From the NCBI GenBank assembly GCA_024636935.1, contig JAGXGC010000019.1:1-64000 (forward strand): a DNA stretch of 64,000 bases. The letters run 5' to 3'. Position numbers and translations under genes: made by a program. This DNA comes from Sideroxydans sp. (GTDB lineage: Bacteria; Pseudomonadota; Gammaproteobacteria; Burkholderiales; Gallionellaceae). Numbering within the stretch: position 1 is the stretch's first letter; each line of letters opens with the position of its first letter. Below, in pieces: positions 25,156 to 34,908 of this stretch. Below the pieces are notes generated by a model that searched no databases, was not told the DNA's origin, and worked only from the letters and a program-made list of their open reading frames with translations.

Positions 25156-26730
25156 TTATTTGCGGAACATCGATAGCATGCGTTGGGTCACCGCAAAACC
25201 ACCGATCATATTCACCGCAGTGAGCGCGATACCCGCCACGGCCAACCAGCGTATCCATTCGTCCGGGCGATCCAGACCGAGCATCGTCGGTGGTGCGATC
25301 TGCACCAGCGCACCGATAGCGATGATGCTGCTGATCGCATTGGTGACGCTCATCAACGGGGTATGCAGGGCCGGTGTGACGTTCCACACCACCATGTAGC
25401 CGACGAAACAGGCGAGCACGAATACGGTGAAGTGGCCCAGGAAAGCTGCAGGCGCGTAAGCACCGATGAGCAGGAACAGCGCCGCAACAGCACCGAATAT
25501 GGCGATGATCTTTCCTGCCGAGGCCGGAGTGCCCGCGCCGCCATGACCTTTCGCGGTTGGCACTGCGACCGGTTTAGCCACAGCCGGTTTGGCCGCCGGG
25601 AGTTTCAGTGCCGGTGCGGGCCAAGTGATCTCTCCATCCTTGATGACTGTCAGGCCGCGAATGGCATCGTCTTCCATGTTGACGTTGACGACACCGTCCT
25701 TGGCTTTGCACAACTCTTCAGCCAGACGGAACAGATTGGTGCCGTAGAGCGTGGAAGATTGCTTAGCCAAACGGCTGTTCAGATCGGTGTAGCCGACGAT
25801 GGTCACGCCATGCTTCACGACTGATTGGCCGGGTTCAGTCAGTTCGCAATTGCCACCACGTTCGGCTGCCATATCAACGATGACGCTGCCAGGCTTCATG
25901 CTCTGCACCATCTCGGCGGTGATCAACTTGGGCGCGGGCTTGCCGGGAATCAACGCGGTGGTGATGATGATGTCTACTTCTTTTGCCTGCTTGGCATACA
26001 TCTCGCGCTGGGCTTGCTGGAAGCCCTCGCTCATCACCTTGCCGTAACCGCCGCTGCCGCCGCCCTCTTCTTCATAATCGACTTTGACGAATTCACCGCC
26101 CAGAGATTTGACCTGGTCGGCTACTTCGGCACGGGTGTCGTTGGCACGCACGATGGCGCCCAGACCGGAAGCGGTGCCAATTGCGGCCAAGCCGGCCACA
26201 CCGGCACCGGCGATGAACACCTTGGCTGGCGGAACCTTGCCCGCAGCTGTGATCTGACCATTGAAGAAGCGACCGAAGGCATTGGCAGCCTCGATGACGG
26301 CACGGTAACCGGCGACACCGGCTTGGGAGGTGAGCGCGTCCATCTTCTGGGCACGGCTCAACATGCGTGGCAACGCGTCAATGGCGAGTACGGTGGCTTT
26401 CTTTGCCGCCAGTTGTTGCATCAACTCGGGATTTTGCGCGGGCCAGATAAAACCTATCAAGTGGCCGCCTTCACGCAGCAGACCGACTTCTTCCGTCGTC
26501 GGTACAGCCACCTTGAAAACGATATCCGATTCAGCCCATAGCTTGGCTGCGCCCTCGATGATCTCGGCACCCGCAGCGCGATAGCTGTCGTCATCGCAAT
26601 TCGCCTGATCTCCGGCGCCCGACTCGACTGCTACTTGGAAGCCCAGTTTGATGAGCTTCTCTACGACTTCCGGTACTGTCGCAACGCGCTTCTCGCCTGC
26701 AATGATCTCGGCAGGAATCCCAATACGCAT
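25156..26730 (-). CDS. pntA: NAD(P) transhydrogenase subunit alpha
   Basis: A 524-residue alpha subunit, binding NAD(H) and contributing membrane spans. The AlaDH/PNT N-terminal domain starts [26 protein letters not shown]; the Rossmann part has [24 protein letters not shown]; about four hydrophobic segments follow residue 420. As in E. coli the two alpha domains are one protein, whereas many alphaproteobacteria split them. The ATG at 26730 is preceded by GGAGGG; the longer frame to 26781 is not needed. Confidence 0.95.
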   Translation of the reverse strand: MRIGIPAEIIAGEKRVATVPEVVEKLIKLGFQVAVESGAGDQANCDDDSYRAAGAEIIEGAAKLWAESDIVFKVAVPTTEEVGLLREGGHLIGFIWPAQNPELMQQLAAKKATVLAIDALPRMLSRAQKMDALTSQAGVAGYRAVIEAANAFGRFFNGQITAAGKVPPAKVFIAGAGVAGLAAIGTASGLGAIVRANDTRAEVADQVKSLGGEFVKVDYEEEGGGSGGYGKVMSEGFQQAQREMYAKQAKEVDIIITTALIPGKPAPKLITAEMVQSMKPGSVIVDMAAERGGNCELTEPGQSVVKHGVTIVGYTDLNSRLAKQSSTLYGTNLFRLAEELCKAKDGVVNVNMEDDAIRGLTVIKDGEITWPAPALKLPAAKPAVAKPVAVPTAKGHGGAGTPASAGKIIAIFGAVAALFLLIGAYAPAAFLGHFTVFVLACFVGYMVVWNVTPALHTPLMSVTNAISSIIAIGALVQIAPPTMLGLDRPDEWIRWLAVAGIALTAVNMIGGFAVTQRMLSMFRK

Positions 26731-26842
26731 GTAACCCTCCTGTAAACCGCATACTGAAACGCCCGGTGGTTCCGGGCGCACTTAATATCACCGCAATTAT
26801 ATACGAGCTTTGCGCCTCGCCCCACTTCATTGATAAAACGAA

Positions 26843-26864
26843 AAAGCACACCGCAGCGTGCTTT
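26843..26864 (-). terminator. Terminator after exbD
   Basis: On the minus strand, aaagcac pairs with gtgcttt around an 8-base loop and is followed by ttcgtttt. It lies 29 bases past the exbD stop and ends the tonB-exbB-exbD transcript before pntA. Confidence 0.8.
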
Positions 26865-26892
26865 CAATGGCCAACCGGGGCTGTTTTCCCTG

Positions 26893-27306
26893 TTATTTGG
26901 ATAGTGTGATGAAGGAAAGCTTGGCTACCCCAGCCTTCTGCGCCAGCGCCATCAGTCCCGCCACGCGACCATAAGGCACGGCACTGTCCGCCTCGATCTG
27001 CAGTTGGAACTGCGGATCGGCAGCACGGGTACTCAGCATCTCAGCCAATTCAGCGTCGTTCACCGGCTGTTTGTCCATCTCGATATTGCCCTGCGCATCC
27101 ACCACCAGACTGACTTGTTGGGGTTTATCGTTCTGCTGCACGGCGTCGGTCTTGGGCAGGTTGATCTTGAGCGACTGCGGTGCCAATAAGGGCGCGGTGA
27201 TGATGAACACCACCAGCAGCACCAACATCACGTCGACCAGCGGCGTGACGTTGATCTCGCTCATCATGCTGCCTTCATCTTGTTGGGAAGAATTGCCGAA
27301 AGCCAT
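26893..27306 (-). CDS. exbD: ExbD/TolR-family proton channel subunit
   Basis: A 137-residue protein with one N-terminal membrane segment (INVTPLVDVMLVLLVVFIITAPLL) holding the conserved proton-carrying Asp of the family, and a periplasmic domain. With ExbB it converts proton flow into motion of TonB. The context, tonB then exbB immediately upstream, favours ExbD over TolR, and no tolA, tolB or pal is seen. Confidence 0.9.
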   Translation of the reverse strand: MAFGNSSQQDEGSMMSEINVTPLVDVMLVLLVVFIITAPLLAPQSLKINLPKTDAVQQNDKPQQVSLVVDAQGNIEMDKQPVNDAELAEMLSTRAADPQFQLQIEADSAVPYGRVAGLMALAQKAGVAKLSFITLSK

Positions 27307-27315
27307 ATCCCCTCC

Positions 27316-27972
27316 TTACAGCTTGAAGTCTTGCTTTTGTGCCAGACGCATGAAGTCATGCGCGAAGTTCTCCAGATCGGTTACATGCACTTTGAGGCGA
27401 CGCAGGAAGAAGTTATAGGCCAGCACGGCAGGCAAGGCGGTGGCGATGCCGATGGCAGTGGCGACCAGTGCTTCCCCGATAGGGCCTGCCACCACGTCAA
27501 GCGAAGCGGAACCTGTGCTGCCGATATCCTGCAGTGCATGCATGATGCCCCACACGGTCCCGAATAGGCCGATGAATGGCGCGGTGGAACCGATGCTGGC
27601 CAGTTCGGCCAGACCGCGCTCGTGATAGCGCTGGATGTTCTGCAATTGCTGACGCAGCATGCGCTCCAGCACATCCTGTGGCGCGCCGGAATGTTTCAGG
27701 TCTTGTTGTGCGGAGTTCAGGTTCTTCAGTTCGGAGAATCCGGCCTGTGCCAGTCTGGCGATGTCACCCTTGCTCGATGTACTGACCTTTTCTGCCTCGC
27801 TCCATTCACGCACCGCCCAGAAAGCCTGACTGAACAGGCGGTCATTCTTGCGCGATTCATATTGCTTCCACAGCTTGAACAAGGCGATGGACCAAGTTGC
27901 AATGGACAGAATGATCAGCAACAACAAGGTGCCGAAAACAATAGGCGAGTTGATGGAAAAGAAATCATTCAT
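27316..27972 (-). CDS. exbB: ExbB/TolQ-family proton channel protein
   Basis: A 218-residue MotA/TolQ/ExbB family protein with three hydrophobic segments at about residues 13-32, 130-150 and 170-192. The second and third flank the family signature APFIGLFGTVWGIMHALQDIG and VATAIGIATALPAVLAYNFFLRR. It assembles the stator pore with ExbD. It lies 9 bases upstream of exbD and 4 bases downstream of tonB. Confidence 0.92.
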   Translation of the reverse strand: MNDFFSINSPIVFGTLLLLIILSIATWSIALFKLWKQYESRKNDRLFSQAFWAVREWSEAEKVSTSSKGDIARLAQAGFSELKNLNSAQQDLKHSGAPQDVLERMLRQQLQNIQRYHERGLAELASIGSTAPFIGLFGTVWGIMHALQDIGSTGSASLDVVAGPIGEALVATAIGIATALPAVLAYNFFLRRLKVHVTDLENFAHDFMRLAQKQDFKL

Positions 27973-27976
27973 GCGC

Positions 27977-28633
27977 TCATTCCTCTAAAGAAAATTTGAT
28001 GGGCACCAAGAACCACTGCGTAATCGGCTGACCGAAGCGCGTTGCAGGTGAGAACTTCCAAGTCGTGACAGTCCTAAGCGCGGCATCATCAAGGATGCCG
28101 AAGCCGCTGCTGGTTTGCAGTTTCACTTCACCCGCCCTGCCCTCGGCCAGCACTTCCACGTTCAGCACCACCTTACCTTGATAGCCCATGCGTCGTGCCA
28201 CCAACGGATACGGCGGACGCAGATTGTTCAGGTAATCGGCACGGTAATCCGGCTCTGCATCCAATTGCACGAGAGACGGCGGTGTCTCCATGGCCGGTGC
28301 GGGTGGTGTCTCCTCCTGCACCACGGGTTCCGGTGCGGGCGGGGCCTCCGGTTCGATCACACGCGGTTTGAGTTCCAGTTTCGGCTCGGGCTTGATCTCA
28401 GGTTGTGGTGCGACATCGGCCTGCTGCATCTGAATATTGGCGAAGGAGATAGACATCTCGTTGATCGCCGCTTGCGGTGGTTCCGGCTGAGAGAGCCAAA
28501 AGGCGAAAAGGGCAAAATGTACCAATGTAACGATAGCGACCAGAGTCAGCTGTTCGTACCAAGTAGATTCCACTATTAAGTTGTGCTGGGCTAGCATGTG
28601 ACCCAAAGTCAGACTGAGTTGAAGGAGCGACAT
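27977..28633 (-). CDS. tonB: TonB energy transducer
   Basis: A 218-residue TonB: an N-terminal membrane anchor (about residues 29-47), a Pro/Glu-rich periplasmic linker (EPKLELKPRVIEPEAPPAPEP) and a C-terminal TonB domain with RRMGYQGKVVLNVEVLAEGRAGEVKL and WKFSPATRFGQPI. It passes energy from ExbBD to outer-membrane receptors for iron or cobalamin. It heads the operon tonB-exbB-exbD and is divergent from mutL, with 107 bases between the starts. Confidence 0.92.
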   Translation of the reverse strand: MSLLQLSLTLGHMLAQHNLIVESTWYEQLTLVAIVTLVHFALFAFWLSQPEPPQAAINEMSISFANIQMQQADVAPQPEIKPEPKLELKPRVIEPEAPPAPEPVVQEETPPAPAMETPPSLVQLDAEPDYRADYLNNLRPPYPLVARRMGYQGKVVLNVEVLAEGRAGEVKLQTSSGFGILDDAALRTVTTWKFSPATRFGQPITQWFLVPIKFSLEE

Positions 28634-28707
28634 GCTACCAGCGCGTCAGAGATGACACCAACCAATACGCTGCATGTGCAGGGTCAAAATATTCACTCCA
28701 CCCCACA

Positions 28708-28734
28708 GTGACACTCAAACCCATCCGCTATAAT
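28708..28734 (+). promoter_or_regulatory. mutL promoter directly before the start codon
   Basis: A perfect TATAAT lies at 28729-28734, only 6 bases before the mutL ATG at 28741, with gTGACA at 28708-28713 as a possible -35 at a short 15-base spacing. Transcription from it would begin at or within a base or two of the ATG, giving a leaderless mRNA. Confidence 0.6.
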
Positions 28735-28740
28735 CCGCCG

Positions 28741-30528
28741 ATGTCTTCCATCCAGTTACTCCCCGACCTTCTCATCAACCAGATCGCCGCCGGCGAAGTG
28801 ATCGAGCGCCCTGCTTCAGCTCTCAAAGAGCTGTTGGAAAACAGTCTGGATGCTGGCGCGACCGATATATCAGTACAGTTGGAGAGCGGCGGCATCAAGT
28901 TACTGCGCGTGCGCGACAACGGCTGCGGCATCGCAAAAGAACAGCTGCCGCTGGCGCTGATGCGTCATGCCACCAGCAAGATCGCCTCCTTGGATGATCT
29001 GCAACGCGTCGCCAGCATGGGCTTCCGTGGCGAAGCGTTGGCGAGTATGGCGGCAGTGGCACAAGTCACGCTGACCAGTCGCACCGCTGAGGCGGCACAT
29101 GCGTGGCAGGTCGAGGCTATCGATGGTGGATTGAGTGAAGCCGCGCCGTCATCACATGCGCACGGCACAAGCTTTGAGATGCGTGAGTTATATTTCAACA
29201 CCCCCGCACGCCGCAAATTTCTCAAGAGTGAGAACACCGAATTTGCTTGGTGCGAAGAGACCTTCAAACGCATCGCACTGTCGCGGCCAGACGTCGCCCT
29301 CTCCTTGCAGCACAACGGCAAGACTAAATGGCAGCTCACAGGACAAGACCTGTCGCAACGTATCAAAGCCATCCTCGGTAGCGAGTTCGGCCAATACGCG
29401 GTGACCGTAGAACGCGAGATCGGCTCGTTGCATATTTACGGCATCGCTGCCTTGCCCGCCTATTCGCGTTCCACACGCGACGAGCAATATTTCTTCATCA
29501 ACGGCCGCTTCGTGCGCGACAAAGTGTTGATGCACGCCGTGCGCCAAGCCTATCAAGACATCCTGCACCATCAGCGCCACCCAGCCTTCGTGGTTTTCCT
29601 CGACATGCCACCGGAACTAGTGGACGTGAACGTGCACCCGGCCAAGAGCGAAGTGCGCTTCCGCGAGAGTCAGGGCATCCACCAATTCGTGTTCCACGGT
29701 TTGCAAGATGCATTGAGTGCGACGATGCGGGAAACGGCAGAGATGCCTGCCGCCACATCGCAAGAAAATGTGGCGACAGGCCCCACGTTCGCCCCGACCC
29801 AGCAGCAAGGCATGCGCTTTGGCGCAGCCGAACAGCAAGCGACGTATCGCGTATGGGAATCACAGAGTCAGGCATTAGGAGCGAGAAGCGAGGAACAAAC
29901 AAGAAGCGACCAAGAGCCCCTCAACTCTGCTCGATCCTCACAAGAACACCCCCTCGGCTACGCCCTAGGCCAACTGTCCGGCATTTACATCCTCGCCCAG
30001 AACCAGCGCGGATTGATCGTGGTGGACATGCACGCCGCGCATGAACGCATCGTGTACGAACGTCTCAAGACCGCCTTCGACGCACAGCAGATGCCAACTC
30101 AGCAACTCATGATCCCCGTCACATTCGGCGCCGAAGCATTGGATGTCGCGACCGTGGAAGAACAACAGGAAGCCTTGCAGAAGTTGGGCTTCGACCTAGC
30201 ACCGATCTCCACCAACACGCTGGCGGTGCGCGTCATGCCAGCCATGCTCAAGCAGTCGCACGCCGAAGCTGCCGCGCGCGAAGTGCTGCACGAACTGCGC
30301 GATTTTGGCGCTAGCCGTGCACTCACCGAGCGTCGCAATGAGTTGCTCGCCACTCTCGCCTGCCACTCCGCCGTGCGTGCCAATCAGCAATTGAGCTTGC
30401 CCGAGATGAATGCCATCCTGCGCGAGATGGAGCAGACTGAGCGCGCTGACCAATGCAATCACGGTCGCCCGACTTGGTTTCAGGTGACGCTGGAAGAACT
30501 AGATGCGATGTTCATGCGCGGGCAATAA
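28741..30528 (+). CDS. mutL: DNA mismatch repair protein MutL
   Basis: A 595-residue MutL. The GHKL ATPase domain shows NQIAAGEVIERPASALKELLENSLDAG, DNGCGI, GFRGEAL and FFINGRFVRD. A variable linker covers about residues 335-415. The C-terminal domain carries VVDMHAAHERIVYE, a form of the DQHA(x)2E(x)4E endonuclease motif with Met for Gln, as in Neisseria MutL, so this enzyme probably nicks DNA itself. ATG at 28741 is chosen; it lies right after a TATAAT. Confidence 0.95.
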   Translation: MSSIQLLPDLLINQIAAGEVIERPASALKELLENSLDAGATDISVQLESGGIKLLRVRDNGCGIAKEQLPLALMRHATSKIASLDDLQRVASMGFRGEALASMAAVAQVTLTSRTAEAAHAWQVEAIDGGLSEAAPSSHAHGTSFEMRELYFNTPARRKFLKSENTEFAWCEETFKRIALSRPDVALSLQHNGKTKWQLTGQDLSQRIKAILGSEFGQYAVTVEREIGSLHIYGIAALPAYSRSTRDEQYFFINGRFVRDKVLMHAVRQAYQDILHHQRHPAFVVFLDMPPELVDVNVHPAKSEVRFRESQGIHQFVFHGLQDALSATMRETAEMPAATSQENVATGPTFAPTQQQGMRFGAAEQQATYRVWESQSQALGARSEEQTRSDQEPLNSARSSQEHPLGYALGQLSGIYILAQNQRGLIVVDMHAAHERIVYERLKTAFDAQQMPTQQLMIPVTFGAEALDVATVEEQQEALQKLGFDLAPISTNTLAVRVMPAMLKQSHAEAAAREVLHELRDFGASRALTERRNELLATLACHSAVRANQQLSLPEMNAILREMEQTERADQCNHGRPTWFQVTLEELDAMFMRGQ

Positions 30529-30618
30529 TCATCATTACTTAGACTGTGCATCTGCCCGTAAAGCCGCAAGAACATGCATAATGCGCACCTTTCCTGCCAC
30601 AACTTGCAGTCTATTGCC

Positions 30619-31686
30619 ATGAAACATATCGTCGACGACGTCCGCATCAAAGAGATCAAAGAACTCACTCCGCCCAGCCATCTGGTACGCGAATTCCCAG
30701 TCACCGATACCGCTGCCGAAACCACTTTTACCGCGCGCACCTCTATCCATCGCATCTTGCATGGCGCTGAAGATCGCTTGCTGGTGGTGGTCGGGCCGTG
30801 CTCGATCCACGATACCGAGTCGGCGATGGAATATGCGGCCAAGCTGAGGGAAGAAGCGAAGCGGCACGATGCCGACCTGCTGATTCTGATGCGCGTGTAT
30901 TTCGAGAAGCCGCGCACGACGGTGGGTTGGAAAGGTTTGATCAACGATCCGCATCTGGACGGCAGCTTCAAGATCAACGAAGGTCTGCACATGGCGCGCA
31001 AGCTGTTGTGGGAGCTGAATGAACTGGGCTTGCCTTGCGCCACCGAATTCTTGGATGTGGTCACACCACAATACACAGCAGACTTGATTTCTTGGGGCGC
31101 CATCGGTGCGCGCACCACTGAATCGCAGGTGCATCGCGAACTAGCTTCGGGCATCTCCTGCCCCATCGGTTTCAAGAACGGCACCGACGGCAACCTGCGC
31201 ATCGCTGTGGATGCGATCAAGGCAGCCGCCAGCCCACACCATTTCCTGTCGGTTACCAAGGCTGGCCATACGGCCATCTTCTCCACCAACGGTAACGAGG
31301 ATTGTCACGTCATCCTGCGCGGCGGCAAGCAGCCAAACTATGATGCGGCTTCCGTCGATGCGGCAGGAAAAGATCTGGCCAATGCCGGACTTCCCGCACG
31401 CGTGATGGTCGATTTCTCGCATGCCAACAGTCGCAAGGAATATCAGCGTCAGATGGAAGTGGCGCAGGATTGCGCGGCGCAACTGGCGAATGGCGAAGAG
31501 CGCATCTTCGGCGTGATGATTGAATCCAATCTCAATGCAGGCCGCCAAGACTTGGTGCCCGGCACACCGTTGAACAAAGGTGTCTCTATCACCGATGGCT
31601 GCATCGGTTGGGACGACACTGTAAGTGTGCTGGACACTCTGGCCGAAGGCGTACGTCAGCGTCGCCTCAAACTGGAAGATCGTTGA
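30619..31686 (+). CDS. aroG: 3-deoxy-7-phosphoheptulonate synthase
   Basis: A 355-residue type I DAHP synthase, the first step of aromatic amino acid synthesis, joining phosphoenolpyruvate and erythrose 4-phosphate. Motifs include VVVGPCSIHD, YFEKPRTTVGWKG, LPCATEFLDVVTPQY, GARTTESQVHRELASG, IGFKNGTDG and DFSHANSRK. Which amino acid inhibits it cannot be told reliably, though the length and N-terminal extension fit the AroG/AroF feedback-regulated class. The ATG at 30619 is chosen; the 15 extra upstream residues of the longer frame are not family-like. Confidence 0.93.
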   Translation: MKHIVDDVRIKEIKELTPPSHLVREFPVTDTAAETTFTARTSIHRILHGAEDRLLVVVGPCSIHDTESAMEYAAKLREEAKRHDADLLILMRVYFEKPRTTVGWKGLINDPHLDGSFKINEGLHMARKLLWELNELGLPCATEFLDVVTPQYTADLISWGAIGARTTESQVHRELASGISCPIGFKNGTDGNLRIAVDAIKAAASPHHFLSVTKAGHTAIFSTNGNEDCHVILRGGKQPNYDAASVDAAGKDLANAGLPARVMVDFSHANSRKEYQRQMEVAQDCAAQLANGEERIFGVMIESNLNAGRQDLVPGTPLNKGVSITDGCIGWDDTVSVLDTLAEGVRQRRLKLEDR

Positions 31687-31705
31687 TTTCCCTCTGTTGC
31701 CTGCA

Positions 31706-32653
31706 ATGACTATCCGCCCGCCCGCCATCTTCCTGATGGGGCCCACCGCCAGCGGCAAGACCGGCGTGGCGGTGGAGCTGGCACAGCACCTACCGGTTGA
31801 ACTTATCAGCGTGGATTCAGCGCTGGTGTTCCGCGACATGGACATCGGCACAGCCAAACCGGATGCCGCCACCCTCTTCCACGCACCGCACCACCTCATC
31901 GATATCATTGATCCGACCGAGGCGTACTCCGCCGCCGCTTTCCGCAAGGATGCATTGCGCTTGATGGCGGATATCACAGCGCGTGGCAAGGTGCCCTTGC
32001 TGGTGGGCGGCACCATGTTGTACTACAAGGCGCTGCGTGAAGGATTGAGTCCATTGCCGCAGGCGGATGCCGCCTTGCGTGCCGAACTTGATGCCGAGAT
32101 CGCGCAACACGGCATCGAAGCACTGCATGCCAAGCTGGCCAAAGTCGATGCCGAGACAGCGGCCCGCCTGCACGCCACCGACACGCAACGTGTGCAGCGC
32201 GCCATGGAGATCTATCGCGCTACAGGCAAACCGATGTCGGAACTGATCAAGCAACAGGAACAAAATCCATTGCCTTTCGATGTCCTGTCCATCGCGCTCA
32301 TCCCTTCCGACCGCGCCGTGCTGCATGACCGGATTGCTTCGCGCTTCGAGAAGATGCTATGCGATGGGCTGATAGATGAATTGCGCAGTTTGCGTGGCAA
32401 ATATCCGCTGCAGCGCGAGATGACCTCGATGCGCTGCGTCGGCTACCGTCAGGCCTGGGAGTACCTGGAAGGCGAGATCAATGAAGCAGGATTGATGGAA
32501 AAAGGCGTCGCGGCGACGCGGCAACTGGCCAAGCGTCAGCTCACCTGGTTACGCAGCATGCCTGAGAACTTGGAAGTGGATTGCCTAGCGGAGGGCCTGT
32601 ACCAGCGCGTACTGGCAATTATCCAGTCGAAAGTACGCTTCAGTCCTTATTGA
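31706..32653 (+). CDS. miaA: tRNA dimethylallyltransferase
   Basis: A 315-residue MiaA, which adds the isopentenyl group to A37 of tRNAs reading UNN codons. The P-loop is GPTASGKTGVAVELA; SVDSALVFRDMDIGTAKPD, VGGTMLYYKAL and the C-terminal MRCVGYRQAWEYLEG are all family motifs. Its usual neighbour mutL lies two genes upstream, with the DAHP synthase gene between. The last 14 bases overlap the convergent hemerythrin gene. Confidence 0.95.
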   Translation: MTIRPPAIFLMGPTASGKTGVAVELAQHLPVELISVDSALVFRDMDIGTAKPDAATLFHAPHHLIDIIDPTEAYSAAAFRKDALRLMADITARGKVPLLVGGTMLYYKALREGLSPLPQADAALRAELDAEIAQHGIEALHAKLAKVDAETAARLHATDTQRVQRAMEIYRATGKPMSELIKQQEQNPLPFDVLSIALIPSDRAVLHDRIASRFEKMLCDGLIDELRSLRGKYPLQREMTSMRCVGYRQAWEYLEGEINEAGLMEKGVAATRQLAKRQLTWLRSMPENLEVDCLAEGLYQRVLAIIQSKVRFSPY

Positions 32654-33095
32654 CCGGCGCTTGTTCATTGTTTTGCGCGAGCCAGTAATCCCGGTATTTC
32701 ATGTCTTCATTCAGCAGGTGTGAGACCAGTAGCTGTTTGACCTGTAGCCCCGCCTCGACCCACTCGTAATCCTGCTCGCTCTTTTCTATGCGCTTCATGA
32801 TCGTTACAAAGATCTCTGCGGTCGCAGCATGTTCGCGCGCGTGCTGTTCGGCTTCCGGATAGCACCATTCGATGAACAAGACCTCCTCGTGATCGAAATG
32901 GGCGACGGCATCATCCAGCACATCCTGCATGCGTTTGCGCACCTCGCTCAGCGACATGCGCTCCGCGATGGCTTCGTTCAAGGCATTAATGAGTTCGATG
33001 AAGTGTTTGTGTTCGGCATCGATCTCGGGGATGTGCACACTGAGTTCCTGACTCCATTCCAGTCGCCAGGGCATGGGGTTATTGGGGTAGTTCAT
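32640..33095 (-). CDS. Bacteriohemerythrin
   Basis: A 151-residue single-domain hemerythrin that binds oxygen at a non-haem di-iron site. The expected ligands are visible: HIPEIDAEHKHFIELIN, AHFDHEEVLF, EQHAREHAAT and HLLNEDMKYRDYW. Start at 33095 is chosen because GGGAGG lies 6 bases upstream; an ATG at 33101 touches that site. It overlaps the end of the HD-GYP gene by 17 bases, so the two are probably cotranslated. Hemerythrins may sense or supply oxygen for nearby signalling proteins. Confidence 0.92.
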   Translation of the reverse strand: MNYPNNPMPWRLEWSQELSVHIPEIDAEHKHFIELINALNEAIAERMSLSEVRKRMQDVLDDAVAHFDHEEVLFIEWCYPEAEQHAREHAATAEIFVTIMKRIEKSEQDYEWVEAGLQVKQLLVSHLLNEDMKYRDYWLAQNNEQAPVNKD

Positions 33096-34908
33096 ATCCA
33101 TCCTCCCTGAACAATGCGGTGCAGGCATCCACCACTTGTGTGTCGAAATGGGTACCGCGTCCGTTCTGCAACTCTTCCAGCGCCGCCTCGATGCCCAGTC
33201 CGGGCCGGTAAGGCCGGTGCGAGGACATGGCTTCCATCACATCGGCCACGGCTAGGATACGTGAACCAGGAAGGAATTCGTCCCCCTTAATACCCAGCGG
33301 GTAACCGGAGCCATCCATGCGTTCATGATGTTGATGGACCATCTGGGCGATCGGCCAGGAAAAATCTATCTCCTTCAGGATCTCGTAACCGGCTTGCGGA
33401 TGCATCTTGATGAAGTTGTACTCCATCTCGTTCAGGCGACCTGGCTTGCTCAAGATCTCGGCCGGTATCTTGATTTTGCCTAGGTCATGCACGATGCCGG
33501 CCAGCCGGATCGCCAGCCCCTCTTCCTCAGACATGCCCATCTTCTTTGCGATCGCCTCGGCGAGTTCGGCGACTCTGCGCTGATGACCTGATGTATAGGG
33601 GTCGCGCATCTCGACGATGCTGGCAATGGCCTCGACCGTCTTCAGCATATTGCTTTGCAAACGCTGTTCATGTTCGCGATGGGCGGCCTTGACGCGCAGG
33701 GTGAGGATGCCGAAGGCCAAGTCGTCCGCCATCTCCCCCAGTAGCTGGATCTCACTCGCATCGAAGACATTCACCTTCTCGTCAAATAGCACCAATGCGC
33801 CGAAAGCCCGACTGCCATCCATCAAAGGCAGTGCGATACAAGAGGCGTAACCGTATAGCCGCGCATTCTCGTGCCAGGATTCCAGATCGGGATCGTTCAG
33901 GATGTCTTGTACTATCTTCGGCGATCCGCGGAGGATGGCAAGACCTGCCGGGCAGGATTCATGTCTCTCTTCGTTCCATGTCAGCGGAGACGGGTTCGGC
34001 CACCCTTCCTCACTGCCGTATTGCGCCATCTGCGCAATCGTCTTGTCGTCATCGTCGCGCGCAAATCCTATCCACGCCAAGCGGTAGTTACCAAACTCGA
34101 CGGCGACTTTGCACATCTCCTGCAACAGGCTGCCTTCAGCTGTCGAATAGATCAGCGCCTGATTGCCGGCGCTGATGGTAAGCAGCGCGCGGTTGGTGCG
34201 TTGCAGGGCTGCCTCATGCTGCTTGCGTTCGGTGACGTCTATGGTGTAACCCGCCAGATAGGTTCTACCTCCCAGCGGTATCGGGAATTTGATGGTCAGA
34301 TAACTGCGGCCGTTCAACTCCTCATCCAGATTCAGCACTTCGTTGCTGCTGACTGTGCGCCAGTCATCCGCTGTCATCTTCTCCGCGAACTCCGCAGGGA
34401 AAAGTTCAGTCATGGTCTTGCCAGTCATCTCATGACCGGGGATGCCGATCATGTCTACATAGTTCTCACTGGCAGCCAGCACTTTGCTTTCCGCAGGGAC
34501 GACTTCCTTGATGAACGTGTAGATCGGGGAATGCGCAATGAAAGCCAGCAGCAATTCCCAATTCTCGCGCAGCCGGTTTTCCATGTGCTTGCGTTCGGTC
34601 ACGTCCTCCATGGTATGCACGCTGTACAGGTACGCGCCCTGCAGGTCATGCACGGGGAAGGCACGCGAACGATAGGTGTGATCCTCGGTGATGACCTCCT
34701 CTTCCTCTCCATCCGCACTTCCCTCCAGCGCGTGCAGACAGCCGGGCAAAGGTCCGGGCGCTTTCGGAAAGACCTCGTAATAGGGACGCCCGATGAATCC
34801 CTTGAATGGCAGGCCCGTGCGCTGCTGATAGGCTCGGTTTGCTCGCAGGATACGGAATTCCTTGTCATGCATGAAAACAGGATCGTCGATGGCATCCAGC
34901 GCAGCCAT
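33079..34908 (-). CDS. PAS-PAS-GAF-HD-GYP c-di-GMP phosphodiesterase
   Basis: A 609-residue soluble sensor. Two PAS domains (about 1-115 and 116-230) each end in a PAC-like DVTERK motif; a GAF domain follows (about 240-395, SGWSEEGWPNPSP region to LVLFDEK). The HD-GYP domain (about 415-600) has SGHQRRVAELA, LAGIVHDLGKIKIP and HHERMDGSGYPLG, the intact set for c-di-GMP hydrolysis. The ATG at 34908 has AGGA 4 bases upstream. In-frame coding-like sequence continues upstream to a TAG at 34981-34983 and beyond it. Confidence 0.9.
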   Translation of the reverse strand: MAALDAIDDPVFMHDKEFRILRANRAYQQRTGLPFKGFIGRPYYEVFPKAPGPLPGCLHALEGSADGEEEEVITEDHTYRSRAFPVHDLQGAYLYSVHTMEDVTERKHMENRLRENWELLLAFIAHSPIYTFIKEVVPAESKVLAASENYVDMIGIPGHEMTGKTMTELFPAEFAEKMTADDWRTVSSNEVLNLDEELNGRSYLTIKFPIPLGGRTYLAGYTIDVTERKQHEAALQRTNRALLTISAGNQALIYSTAEGSLLQEMCKVAVEFGNYRLAWIGFARDDDDKTIAQMAQYGSEEGWPNPSPLTWNEERHESCPAGLAILRGSPKIVQDILNDPDLESWHENARLYGYASCIALPLMDGSRAFGALVLFDEKVNVFDASEIQLLGEMADDLAFGILTLRVKAAHREHEQRLQSNMLKTVEAIASIVEMRDPYTSGHQRRVAELAEAIAKKMGMSEEEGLAIRLAGIVHDLGKIKIPAEILSKPGRLNEMEYNFIKMHPQAGYEILKEIDFSWPIAQMVHQHHERMDGSGYPLGIKGDEFLPGSRILAVADVMEAMSSHRPYRPGLGIEAALEELQNGRGTHFDTQVVDACTALFREDGYELPQ

